Of a stretch of DNA of 27,807 nt, positions 1 to 6,983 are shown in pieces (within the stretch, counting starts at the first letter, position 1; each line of letters opens with the position of its first letter). The notes below the pieces were generated by a model. That model saw only the letters and a list, made by a program, of their open reading frames with translations. It was not told the DNA's origin and ran no database searches. The DNA comes from an uncultured Acidobacteriota bacterium (lineage in GTDB: Bacteria; Acidobacteriota; Thermoanaerobaculia; Gp7-AA8), in assembly GCA_946887105.1 (NCBI GenBank), contig CAMPKJ010000036.1, forward strand, positions 1 through 27,807, read 5' to 3'. The translations under genes and the position numbers were made by a program.

Positions 1-95
1 CCCGAGCGTGAGTCGAGGGACCTGGTGGTCGGGGCGGCGCAGTGCATCTTCATCGGGCCGCCCGAACCCCCCAGGTCCCTCGACTCACGCTCGGG
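1..95. repeat. Long perfect inverted repeat (REP-like hairpin)
   Basis: Bases 1-25 and 71-95 are perfect reverse complements (25 bp). The 45-nt interior can pair further through a GC-rich inner stem (CGGGGCGGC near 30 against GCCGCCCG near 57). The outer end reads GCTCGGGATGAC, resembling dispersed intergenic palindromes seen in several environmental bacterial phyla. It lies just past the stop codon of the flotillin gene (107), so it may also act as its transcription terminator. There is no T-tract. The window starts exactly at the repeat edge, so it may extend further. Confidence 0.8.
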
Positions 96-106
96 ATGAC
101 ATTGAG

Positions 107-1990
107 TCAGTCCGCTCTCACCACCGGCACCTTCGCATTCGCAGGCACGATGGGCGATTCCGGCGTTTTCACGCCGAACCGGTCCAGCACGGCCTTCGCG
201 GTTTCACTCTCCGACACGAGCGAGTCGATGGACTTGCCGAGGCCGATGGAGTTGACGACGCGGTCGAGGAACTGGCCGTCGCCGCCGACGATGTCGATCT
301 TGGCGTTGCGCAGCGCGTCGCCGAGGATCTGCGCCTTGGACTGCTCGACCTGGAGGCGGGCCTTGATCGACTCGACGCCGAGGAGGCGTTCGTTATCGAT
401 GCGCAGCCGGAACTCCTCGTGCGTGCGCGTCGCCTCGTCGAGCTGTGCCATGGCGTGCGCTTTCTCCTGGATGCCCTGCGCTTCCGCGAGCGCCTTCTCG
501 CGCATCACCGACGCTTCCGCGGCGCCGAGCTTCGCCACCACGGCAGCATCGGCTTCCTTCACGCGCGCCTGCGCCAGACCGTACTTCTCATCGGCGATGG
601 CTTTCGCTTCCTTCACCTTTGCGTCCGCCAGTCCGCTCGCGGCCTCTTCGGCCTGCATGCCTTCCGCGCGGCGGATCTTCGCGCGCGCCTCGCGATCGGC
701 GGCTTCCAGCTCCGCCTCCGCGATCGTGACGCGCTCCTTCGCCTGGTGCGTCGCCGCCTGCTCCGCGGCCTCCGCGGCCTTGATGTCCTTGACCAGCCGC
801 TCCTGCGCCTCCGCCTCGGCGGCGATGATCACCGCCTGGCGATTGCGGTTCGCCTCCTCGACGACCTGCAGCGTCTTGATGCGCTCCTGCTCTTCGATGA
901 CCGTGCGCTCGACGGCCACGCGCTCGCGGATCACGTCCTGGATGGACTTCTTCTCCACCTCGAGCGCCTTCTCTTTCTCGATGCGCGACAGTTCGACGGC
1001 GCGCTCGCGCGTCACCTGTTCGAGCGCGCGATCCTTCTCGACGCGCTCGGTCTCGATGCCGATCACGCGCTCGCGGTTCTTGATCGCGACTTCGATCTGA
1101 CGGGTCTTGTTCTGCTCCGCGACCGCGACCGTCTCGTCCGTGGCGATGCGCGCCTGTTCGGAGCGCAGCCGCTCCTCGGCCTGGATCTTGAGCAGCTCCG
1201 CGGCCTCGCGGGCGCGCACGGATTCGATCTCGCGCTGCTGCTTGGCGGTGGCGTCGGCCTGCTGGCGCTCGAGCTCGAGGATCGCTTCGGCGGCTTCGAC
1301 GTCCTGCTTCTTGGTGAGCTTCTTCTCGGTGTTCTGGAACTCGTTCGTGCGCACGTGCTCGGTCGAGGTCAGCTCCGTGATCTTGCGGATGCCCTGCGCG
1401 TCGAGGATGTTCATCGGATCGAGATTCACGATCGGCGTCTGCTCGAGATAGTCGATGGCGGCGTCCTCGAGGACGTAGCCGTTCAGGTCGCGGCCGATGA
1501 GATTGATGATCGCGTCGCGGAACTCGTGGCGCTTGGTGTAGAGATCGACGAAGTCGAGCTGCTTGCCGACCGTCTTCAACCCTTCGGAGAACTTCGCGCT
1601 GAAGAGCGCCTCCAGCGTCTCGCGATCGGACGCGCGGGCGCAGCCGATCGACTGCGCGACCTTGATCACGTCCTCGACGGTCTTGTTCACGCGCACGAAG
1701 AACGTGACCTTGATGTCGGCGCGGATGTTGTCGCGGCAGATCAGTCCATCCTTGGCGCGGCGGTCGATCTCGATGGTCTTGACCGAGATGTCCATCACCT
1801 CCGCCTTGTGGATGATCGGCAGCACCGTGGCGCCGGTGAACGTCACTTCCGGCTCGGCTTTCATCTTGTTGACGATGAGCGCCTTGCCCTGTTCCACCTT
1901 GCGGTAGAACTTCGCGATCATGATGCCGATCACGAACAGCGCGACGACGAGGATTCCAGAGCCGAAGATGACGGCGATGACGAGATCCAT
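107..1990 (-). CDS. Flotillin-family SPFH/band 7 membrane scaffold protein (YqiK/FloT-like)
   Basis: The 627-aa protein has an N-terminal membrane segment (about residues 3-26), then an SPFH/band 7 domain (about 30-205, including ISVKTIEIDRR and DNIRADIKVTFFVRV). A very long Ala/Glu/Arg-rich coiled coil (about 215-560) and a short C-terminal tail follow. This order and length match bacterial flotillins such as E. coli YqiK and Bacillus FloT, which form membrane microdomain scaffolds. The start has a strong AAGGAG ribosome site that overlaps the upstream gene's stop (TAAGGAG). The gene lies 9 nt downstream of a YqiJ-like gene, the usual partner, which supports a two-gene operon. The function in this organism is inferred from the family. 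Confidence 0.93.
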   Translation of the reverse strand: MDLVIAVIFGSGILVVALFVIGIMIAKFYRKVEQGKALIVNKMKAEPEVTFTGATVLPIIHKAEVMDISVKTIEIDRRAKDGLICRDNIRADIKVTFFVRVNKTVEDVIKVAQSIGCARASDRETLEALFSAKFSEGLKTVGKQLDFVDLYTKRHEFRDAIINLIGRDLNGYVLEDAAIDYLEQTPIVNLDPMNILDAQGIRKITELTSTEHVRTNEFQNTEKKLTKKQDVEAAEAILELERQQADATAKQQREIESVRAREAAELLKIQAEERLRSEQARIATDETVAVAEQNKTRQIEVAIKNRERVIGIETERVEKDRALEQVTRERAVELSRIEKEKALEVEKKSIQDVIRERVAVERTVIEEQERIKTLQVVEEANRNRQAVIIAAEAEAQERLVKDIKAAEAAEQAATHQAKERVTIAEAELEAADREARAKIRRAEGMQAEEAASGLADAKVKEAKAIADEKYGLAQARVKEADAAVVAKLGAAEASVMREKALAEAQGIQEKAHAMAQLDEATRTHEEFRLRIDNERLLGVESIKARLQVEQSKAQILGDALRNAKIDIVGGDGQFLDRVVNSIGLGKSIDSLVSESETAKAVLDRFGVKTPESPIVPANAKVPVVRAD

Positions 1991-1999
1991 GGATTCTCC

Positions 2000-2581
2000 T
2001 TAGTTGGTGATGCTGGATTGGGTGATGGACGGATCCAGCGGCCCGACGTGGTAGGTGCCCTGTTGGGAGTCGTATTCGTAGACGATGGCCTTGCTGCCGA
2101 TGGTGAGCTGGTTCGGGCGGAAGCAGCGCACTTCGGCGATGAAGTCGCCGATCTCGGCGGTGCCGGAGCCGTCGCTGACCTGCACGGAGCGGATGGTGCA
2201 GATCTTCCCGACGATCTCGGCGCGATGCGGTCCTTCGGTGACGGTGAAGAACGTGCGGAACGGCCTGCAGGCGCGTCCGCCGAGGAACGCGCCGACGGCC
2301 ATCGCGCCGGCGCCGGTGCCGAGTTGCACGAGTGCCGTCTCGGGCAGGAACTTCATGGCCACGAAACTGGTCAGCCAGGCGAAGACGGAGGAGACGCCGA
2401 CCACCACCGCCAGCGGCACGCCGGCATCCCAGCCGGTGTCATCGACGTCCAGCACGCCGTCGAGCCATTCGATGTCCAGCGCGCCGGCGATGGTGAGTAG
2501 CGCGTAAAGCAGGAAGAACCCGAGCAGCGTGGAGAAAACCACGGTCGGAAGAGACAGCGCGGCATCGAGAAAGGCGGACAT
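2000..2581 (-). CDS. YqiJ/YuaF-like membrane protein with OB-fold domain (NfeD-related)
   Basis: The 193-aa protein has hydrophobic segments near residues 13-35, 53-76 and 83-103. A soluble C-terminal region (about 115-185) has alternating strands such as AEIVGKICTIRS and TAEIGDFIAEVRCF, typical of the OB-like domain of YqiJ/NfeD proteins. Members are encoded beside flotillins and are thought to modulate them in the membrane, which is exactly the arrangement here (stop 9 nt before the flotillin start). The ATG at 2581 is preceded by AAGGG about 9 nt upstream. The family assignment rests on architecture and neighbour more than on a decisive motif. Confidence 0.82.
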   Translation of the reverse strand: MSAFLDAALSLPTVVFSTLLGFFLLYALLTIAGALDIEWLDGVLDVDDTGWDAGVPLAVVVGVSSVFAWLTSFVAMKFLPETALVQLGTGAGAMAVGAFLGGRACRPFRTFFTVTEGPHRAEIVGKICTIRSVQVSDGSGTAEIGDFIAEVRCFRPNQLTIGSKAIVYEYDSQQGTYHVGPLDPSITQSSITN

Positions 2582-2650
2582 TGCGGCGACCCTTGAAAAG
2601 GAAGATAACTATTTACAGGTTTGGGATCGCCGCGTCCAGAAAAATCGGAT
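2582..2650. other. Intergenic gap upstream of yqiJ-like gene
   Basis: This 69-bp AT-richer gap follows the exported-protein gene and precedes the YqiJ-like gene on the same strand. On the minus strand it contains an A/T-rich stretch (TAAATAGTTATC) that could hold a -10 element, but no convincing -35 is seen. No clear hairpin is visible. Confidence 0.3.
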
Positions 2651-3676
2651 TCACTTGCTGTACAGGCTGGCCAGATCGAGCGCGATGCCGAGCAGCATCT
2701 GCTTGTCGTAGCTGAAGCCCAACTTCTCGCCCGAGGTGTAGCTGAGCACCGGCTGCAGGTTGCTCGTGCCGATCTGGATGAGCAGCGAGGCTTTGACCAG
2801 CGACTTCCACTTGCGATCGGCGCCCGTCAGCGCGCGCGACAGGTCGCCGTCGAAATCGAGCCGCGGCTTCAGGTTCGCGTACGCCGGCAGCGGCAACGAG
2901 AAATTCAAAGACGCATCGAACTGATCGGCCTTGATGCCGGACGGGACGTCGGTGCCGGACGCGTCGCTCGACTTGTAATAGGTGATGCGCAACATCGGCA
3001 GCGCGGCCGGGTCGAAGTCGGCGTCGCTCTGCTTCGACGCCTCGATGGCGCGCGAGTTCCACGGCACCGCAATACCGACGCCGGCACCGTAGAACGTGGC
3101 GCTGTGGTTCTGCGTCTGCGCGGGCGGATCGGCCGGCGGCGTCGCGGTCTGCGTTTCCGCCTGCGCGGAATGACCGCGCACGTCGACGTAGGCCTCGAAG
3201 AACGGCGCCGACATCGGCCATGGCTGCCACGGCAGCGATGCGGGCAATCGCGGCAATCCGGTGGTCGGATCCTTCGGGATGTCGGTGGCGTCTTTCTGAT
3301 AGCCGAGCTGGAACGACGGCCGCGCCGAGATCGCGTACTGATTCTGCGCGCCCTCCTTGGTGGACCAGTTCACTTCCGGCGAGAGATAAAAGTATGCGCT
3401 CGGCGTGAAGAAGCCGCCGAAGCGTTTCGTCTTCAGCGGCGGCGTGACGCCGTCCTGCACCGGCGCGATGAAGCGCCGCAGCGGGTAGTACGCCGAGCCT
3501 TTGACCACCACGCCGAATCCGCCGTCCTGCTGCGGGCCGTATGAAACCGAGATCGGCTCTTCGGTGGAAGCCTGCGCATCCGCCTGCGGGTTCGCGGGCG
3601 GCGTCGTTGGCTGCGCGAGCAGGGGCAACGCGCAGAGAAGCACGCAGACCAGCGCGACCATCAGGACGCGCTTCAT
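2651..3676 (-). CDS. Exported protein of unknown function, probable outer-membrane beta-strand-rich protein
   Basis: The 341-aa protein starts with a clear signal peptide (MKRVLMVALVCVLLCALPLLA, cleavage near AQP at about 21-23). A Pro/Ala/Gln-rich linker follows, then alternating amphipathic stretches ending in SYDKQMLLGIALDLASLYSK, as in outer-membrane beta-barrels. A low-complexity Ala/Thr/Gln/Pro insert lies mid-protein (about 165-190). The open frame extends far upstream without a signal peptide, so the ATG at 3676 was chosen. It overlaps the preceding gene's stop by 4 nt (ATGA), which implies translational coupling. I do not recognise the family; the outer-membrane location is inference. 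Confidence 0.75.
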   Translation of the reverse strand: MKRVLMVALVCVLLCALPLLAQPTTPPANPQADAQASTEEPISVSYGPQQDGGFGVVVKGSAYYPLRRFIAPVQDGVTPPLKTKRFGGFFTPSAYFYLSPEVNWSTKEGAQNQYAISARPSFQLGYQKDATDIPKDPTTGLPRLPASLPWQPWPMSAPFFEAYVDVRGHSAQAETQTATPPADPPAQTQNHSATFYGAGVGIAVPWNSRAIEASKQSDADFDPAALPMLRITYYKSSDASGTDVPSGIKADQFDASLNFSLPLPAYANLKPRLDFDGDLSRALTGADRKWKSLVKASLLIQIGTSNLQPVLSYTSGEKLGFSYDKQMLLGIALDLASLYSK

Positions 3677-4083
3677 TCGTCCGCTCCCACCAGCGGCAGC
3701 GCTTCCGTCCCGGCGGCGGCAGCAGCCGCCGGCGCGCTTTCCGGGGTCGACGCGGGCGTTTCCGCGGGCATCGCCGCGGCCAGCGCCACGTTCGATTCCG
3801 CCTTCAGCTGATCGGTCAGATGGCTCTCGACGAGCGTGACCAGCACCGCGCCGGTGGTGATCCCCTCGAGGTTCTCCGGCTGCAGGCAACAGATCCAGTT
3901 GAACGGCGAGACGTTGTGGACCTGCGTCGCCGTGGCACCGTTGAAGACCGCCGCGTAATGGATCCGCAGCGGCGCCTGGGCGAAGAAGCGGGTGGTGTTG
4001 AAAGTGTCGGCGATCGGGTTCGGCTGCCCGAGGGTCAGAGCGGCGGCCCATCGGGCCACCTGATTTTTCGTCGGTACCGGCAT
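3673..4083 (-). CDS. Small protein of unknown function coupled to exported protein
   Basis: The 136-aa protein has no signal peptide. It begins MPVPTKNQVARWAAALTLG and has a central part with Cys-Cys (NWICCLQPENLEG), then an amphipathic helix region. It ends in a low-complexity Ala/Pro/Glu tail (about residues 98-130). The ATG at 4083 has a good AGGAG site 8 nt upstream. An open frame continues well upstream in the same phase, but it runs under the oppositely oriented solute-binding gene and has arginine/histidine-rich shadow composition, so it was rejected. The 4-nt overlap with the downstream exported-protein gene suggests joint function. No family is recognised. Confidence 0.7.
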   Translation of the reverse strand: MPVPTKNQVARWAAALTLGQPNPIADTFNTTRFFAQAPLRIHYAAVFNGATATQVHNVSPFNWICCLQPENLEGITTGAVLVTLVESHLTDQLKAESNVALAAAMPAETPASTPESAPAAAAAAGTEALPLVGADE

Positions 4084-4188
4084 GCGCTTTCTCCTGTATG
4101 GATGAGCTGGCATTATCCACGGGCGCGGCGGCTGATGTACACTCCGCGCTCTCCGTAGATCCGGACAAACGTTACGAAGGATATAAGG
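4084..4188. promoter_or_regulatory. Divergent intergenic region with a possible minus-strand -10
   Basis: This 105-bp spacer separates the 136-aa protein (-) from the solute-binding protein (+). On the minus strand GATAAT (plus-strand 4112-4117) is a good -10 match about 29 nt before the ATG, with no clear -35. On the plus strand TACACT (4138-4143) is a weaker -10 candidate. AAGGATATAAGG immediately before 4189 supplies the ribosome site. Confidence 0.35.
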
Positions 4189-5661
4189 ATGAACCAGACC
4201 GGACACGCCGCCGCGGGTACGACTGCGTCCGCGACTCTCTCCACCGCCAGGAAAGTCGTACGGATCGGCGTTCTCAGCAGCATCACCAAACTCGATCCGC
4301 GCGAGGCGCTCGACAACATCAGCGGTCTCGTGCTCGAGCAGATCTTCGAGACGCCGTACACGATCGCCGCCGGCGAAACGGCGGTGCGGCCGCTGCTGTT
4401 CGAGCCGCTCCGCCATGACGGCGCTCTGCAATGCTCGGCCGCGATCCGTCCCGGCATTCACTTTTCCAACGGCACGCCTCTGACGCCGGAGCTCGCGGCG
4501 CGGTCGCTGCGCGGTGCGAAGGTGCTGCAGTCGAAGGCCACCGTCGACGTGAAGGGCGACCGCGTGGTCTTCACGTTGCGCGAGCCCAACCCGCGCTTCG
4601 ATCTGGCGCTCACGCAGGGCGGTACGGCCATCGTCCTCGACAACGTGGCCCAGCTTCACGGCACCGGTCCGTTCATGTTCGAGCAGCGGCCGAACGCGCG
4701 TCTTCTGCAGACGGCCAGGAGCATCCGTCTCGTGCGCAATCCGCAGTTCCACGGGCAGACCACCATCGACGAGCTGCAGTTCCTCGTGCTTCCGGCGAAT
4801 GAAGACGGGCATCCGGATCAGCTTTTGAAATCGCTCCGCGCCGGCGAGGTGGATCTGACGACGGTGCTGACGATGGGAGACCTCTCGACGCACGGCCTGA
4901 CCGGCTTCGTGCCGTCGATGCAGCCCGGCAATTCGACCGGCATCCTCTTCTTCAACACCGAGCGCCGCGCTCTTGCGGATGCGCAGGTGCGGCGCGGCAT
5001 CGCCACCGGGATCGACGTGCACGACATCGCGGCGCGTTCGTTCGAGAAGAATCCGGCCGCATTCGTCGCGCCGAATCTGCTGCCGCCGATGATGGGCCGC
5101 GCGGCCGGCATTCCGTCCGTGAATCAGCCGGAGGCGAAGCGGCTGCTCGAGGCGTCGGGCGCGAAGCCGTCGCGTCTTTCGCTGCTGGTGCCGTGGGCGC
5201 CGCGGCCGTACATGCCGAAGCCGCTCCCGGTGGCGCAGGCCATCAAAGCGCAGCTCGCGGAGCTCGGCATCGCCGTCGACCTGCGGGAGACCCGGACCAG
5301 CGAAGAGTTCTTCGGCGATCTCGTTCGCGGCAACTACGACCTCGCGCTGTCGGGCTGGATTGCGGATACGCCCGACCCGGCGGACTTCCTGGAGTCGCTG
5401 CTCTGGTCGAAGATGTGCGAAGGCGAGAATCACTCGAACGACAGCCGCTGGAAGAACGCCGCGATGGATGCGGCACTGGCGCGCTTCCGCGCCAATCCCA
5501 CCGAGGAAAACAAGCGCGCCATTCACGACATGGTGGCGGCCGAGGCGCCGCTCGTGCCGCTGATCTATGGCCAGTCGGTGGTCGTGCACGCGCGGAAGCT
5601 GCGCAACGTGACCAGCACCGCGACCGGCGTCATGTCGCTGGCCAGTGTCACGATGGCCTGA
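4189..5661 (+). CDS. ABC-type substrate-binding protein, family 5 (SBP_bac_5), lacking a signal peptide
   Basis: The 490-aa protein matches the peptide/nickel-type solute-binding family 5 across its length. The N-lobe starts VVRIGVLSSITKLDPREALDN, a central part holds FSNGTPLTPELAARSL and NPQFHGQTTIDELQF, and the C-lobe has LALSGWIADTPDPADFLESLLWS and ends with APLVPLIYGQSVVVH. Normal members bind oligopeptides or other ligands in the periplasm for an ABC importer. Here the N-terminus (MNQTGHAAAGTTASATLS) shows neither hydrophobic core nor lipobox, and an in-frame TAG at 4156 blocks an upstream start other than rare codons. No permease or ATPase genes lie nearby. Location and ligand are therefore unknown. 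Confidence 0.85.
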   Translation: MNQTGHAAAGTTASATLSTARKVVRIGVLSSITKLDPREALDNISGLVLEQIFETPYTIAAGETAVRPLLFEPLRHDGALQCSAAIRPGIHFSNGTPLTPELAARSLRGAKVLQSKATVDVKGDRVVFTLREPNPRFDLALTQGGTAIVLDNVAQLHGTGPFMFEQRPNARLLQTARSIRLVRNPQFHGQTTIDELQFLVLPANEDGHPDQLLKSLRAGEVDLTTVLTMGDLSTHGLTGFVPSMQPGNSTGILFFNTERRALADAQVRRGIATGIDVHDIAARSFEKNPAAFVAPNLLPPMMGRAAGIPSVNQPEAKRLLEASGAKPSRLSLLVPWAPRPYMPKPLPVAQAIKAQLAELGIAVDLRETRTSEEFFGDLVRGNYDLALSGWIADTPDPADFLESLLWSKMCEGENHSNDSRWKNAAMDAALARFRANPTEENKRAIHDMVAAEAPLVPLIYGQSVVVHARKLRNVTSTATGVMSLASVTMA

Positions 5662-5667
5662 ATGAAC

Positions 5668-5696
5668 GCGACGGATGGCGCGATGCCATCCGTCGC
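5668..5696. terminator. Bidirectional hairpin terminator between convergent genes
   Basis: A perfect 12-bp stem (GCGACGGATGGC at 5668-5679 against 5685-5696) closes a 5-nt loop. It sits 7 nt past the solute-binding gene stop and 10 nt from the end of the convergent secreted-protein gene, where it can serve both. There is no strong T-tract on either side. Confidence 0.75.
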
Positions 5697-5705
5697 TACC
5701 GGCGC

Positions 5706-6320
5706 TCAGCGTCGACTGTTGACGGATTCGATCCCGTCGGCGACGAAGCGTCCGCCGCGCAGCCACTCACCCGACAGCGTCACGGAATCGCCGCGGCGCA
5801 GGTCGCGAAGATCGATGCGTCTGGAACGTCGCGTGTCGCGCATGTCCACCTGGATCGTCCGCCGCGTCGAAGCATCGCGCAGCAGGAGGAAGCCGTCGCG
5901 GATGTCGACGCGCTCCACGACGCCGCGAAGGTAGTCATCGCGATACCCGCGATCGTCCGGCCAGCTCACCGCGTCGACGTCGATCCGGCCGCGGCGGAAC
6001 ACGCCGCCGAGCACGATCGAGATGCCGACGCGCAGATCGCGTCCCCGGCGCATGCGCGACTCCGGGATCCAGTACGAATCGCGGCCGCGATCGAGGTGCA
6101 CGCGATATCCGCCGCTCTCGCGCGAGAACGACGTCACCCGGCCGCTCGCGTTCACGCGCTGATTGTCGCGATAGGTGGAGTTGCGCGACTCCGTCCGTCC
6201 GCGATCGTTGTCGCGACCGCGATCGTCGCCGCGTTGCGGCGCCGCGAACGCGGTCGTCGTCACCAGCACTGCGAGCGCTCCCGCACCCGCCACTGCGAAA
6301 CCTGACTTCCTGTTTTTCAT
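5706..6320 (-). CDS. Secreted Arg/Asp-rich protein with OB-like (DUF5666-like) repeats
   Basis: The 204-aa protein has a signal peptide (MKNRKSGFAVAGAGALAVLV, cleavage after TTTAFA). A disordered RGDDRGRDNDRGR-type segment follows, then two or three beta-rich modules (VNASGRVTSFSRESGGYRVH; RGVVERVDIRDGFLLLRD; GDSVTLSGEWLRGGRFVADG). Such modules resemble DUF5666/OB-fold exported proteins, but the match is loose. The ATG at 6320 was chosen over one 27 nt upstream because GAAGGAG lies 7 nt before it and the signal peptide then starts at residue 1. The role is unknown; an envelope-associated location is inferred. Confidence 0.75.
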   Translation of the reverse strand: MKNRKSGFAVAGAGALAVLVTTTAFAAPQRGDDRGRDNDRGRTESRNSTYRDNQRVNASGRVTSFSRESGGYRVHLDRGRDSYWIPESRMRRGRDLRVGISIVLGGVFRRGRIDVDAVSWPDDRGYRDDYLRGVVERVDIRDGFLLLRDASTRRTIQVDMRDTRRSRRIDLRDLRRGDSVTLSGEWLRGGRFVADGIESVNSRR

Positions 6321-6477
6321 CTTGGTCTCCTTCGGCTGCGAAGACAACGGAGAGACGCGCGCTCTTTCGCCGAAATCACGAACGGCACGGCCGCGTCACG
6401 AACGGCTGCACGTTTTACGTTTCTTACAAATGGCGAGGTCGTTGCACCGATGTTCCGGGTCAACGAAAGGATCACCC
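6321..6477. promoter_or_regulatory. Divergent intergenic region with 11-bp direct repeat
   Basis: This 157-bp spacer lies between the secreted protein (-) and the DUF6496-type gene (+). TCACGAACGGC occurs at 6376-6386 and again at 6396-6406, exactly 20 bp apart, placing both copies on one DNA face. An AT-richer stretch (TTTTACGTTTCTTACAAA, about 6413-6430) downstream could hold the plus-strand -10. No further element is seen. Confidence 0.45.
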
Positions 6478-6921
6478 ATGCCTGAGAAAACGACGCTTCG
6501 AAAAGCGAGACAGGACAAACGGGAAGGAAAGGCTCCGTCGACGCAGGCCGGCGAGTTCGTACACGAGGAGATCGAGCACATCCGCCGCGGCAAGCATGGC
6601 GCGCGCTCGACGAAACAGGCCATCGCCATCGGCTTGTCGAAGGCGCGGCGCGCCGGCGTGAAGCTGCCTGCGCCGCCGAAAGGGCGCGCGTCCGCGAGCA
6701 CGCGCAAGCAGGCCCAGCACGATCTGGAGAAGGCAAAGACGCACCGCAAGCCGTCCGCGAAGCGATCGAAGGCCGTGACGCAGGCGTTGAAGCACGAAGG
6801 GAAATCGGCCGCGTCTTCGAAGGCTTTGTCGCGCCAGGCGAAGACGGCCGCGCGGAAACGCGGCGCGACTGCACGGCACAAGGCGGCGGTCAAAGCGGCG
6901 AAAACGCGCGCGTCGCACTGA
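6478..6921 (+). CDS. Lys/Ala-rich basic protein, DUF6496-type
   Basis: The 147-aa protein is very basic. Its first half contains a compact motif, FVHEEIEHIRRGKHGARSTK followed by QAIAIGLSKARRAGVKLP (about residues 28-65), characteristic of the DUF6496 family. The rest is histone-H1-like low complexity (Lys, Ala, Ser, Thr). A DNA- or RNA-binding role is plausible from composition only. The ATG at 6478 follows AAAGGA 7 nt upstream; an upstream in-frame extension would begin inside the oppositely oriented signal peptide and was rejected. It appears to be a single gene, with a hairpin (6952-6981) between it and the kinase. Confidence 0.8.
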   Translation: MPEKTTLRKARQDKREGKAPSTQAGEFVHEEIEHIRRGKHGARSTKQAIAIGLSKARRAGVKLPAPPKGRASASTRKQAQHDLEKAKTHRKPSAKRSKAVTQALKHEGKSAASSKALSRQAKTAARKRGATARHKAAVKAAKTRASH

Positions 6922-6951
6922 GGACGCCATTGAGGGGTGCCATTGCACTCC

Positions 6952-6981
6952 TGAAGATGCGCGTGTAAACAAGCATCTTCA
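6952..6981. promoter_or_regulatory. 9-bp inverted repeat abutting the kinase start codon
   Basis: TGAAGATGC (6952-6960) and GCATCTTCA (6973-6981) are perfect inverted repeats with a 12-nt centre, ending 2 nt before the ATG at 6984. There is no Shine-Dalgarno sequence in the gap. It could be a repressor operator, an mRNA hairpin controlling initiation, or a terminator for the upstream gene; the sequence does not decide between these. Confidence 0.6.
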
Positions 6982-6983
6982 CC

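Noticed and set aside
8..2500. An 830-codon plus-strand open frame across the flotillin/YqiJ genes
   Set aside because: It is antisense to two well-supported genes, has Arg/Leu/Asp-rich shadow composition and no recognisable domain. High GC content explains the long frame.
4084..5766. A long upstream extension of the 136-aa protein on the minus strand
   Set aside because: It runs antisense to the solute-binding gene and has shadow composition; a good ribosome site supports the ATG at 4083.
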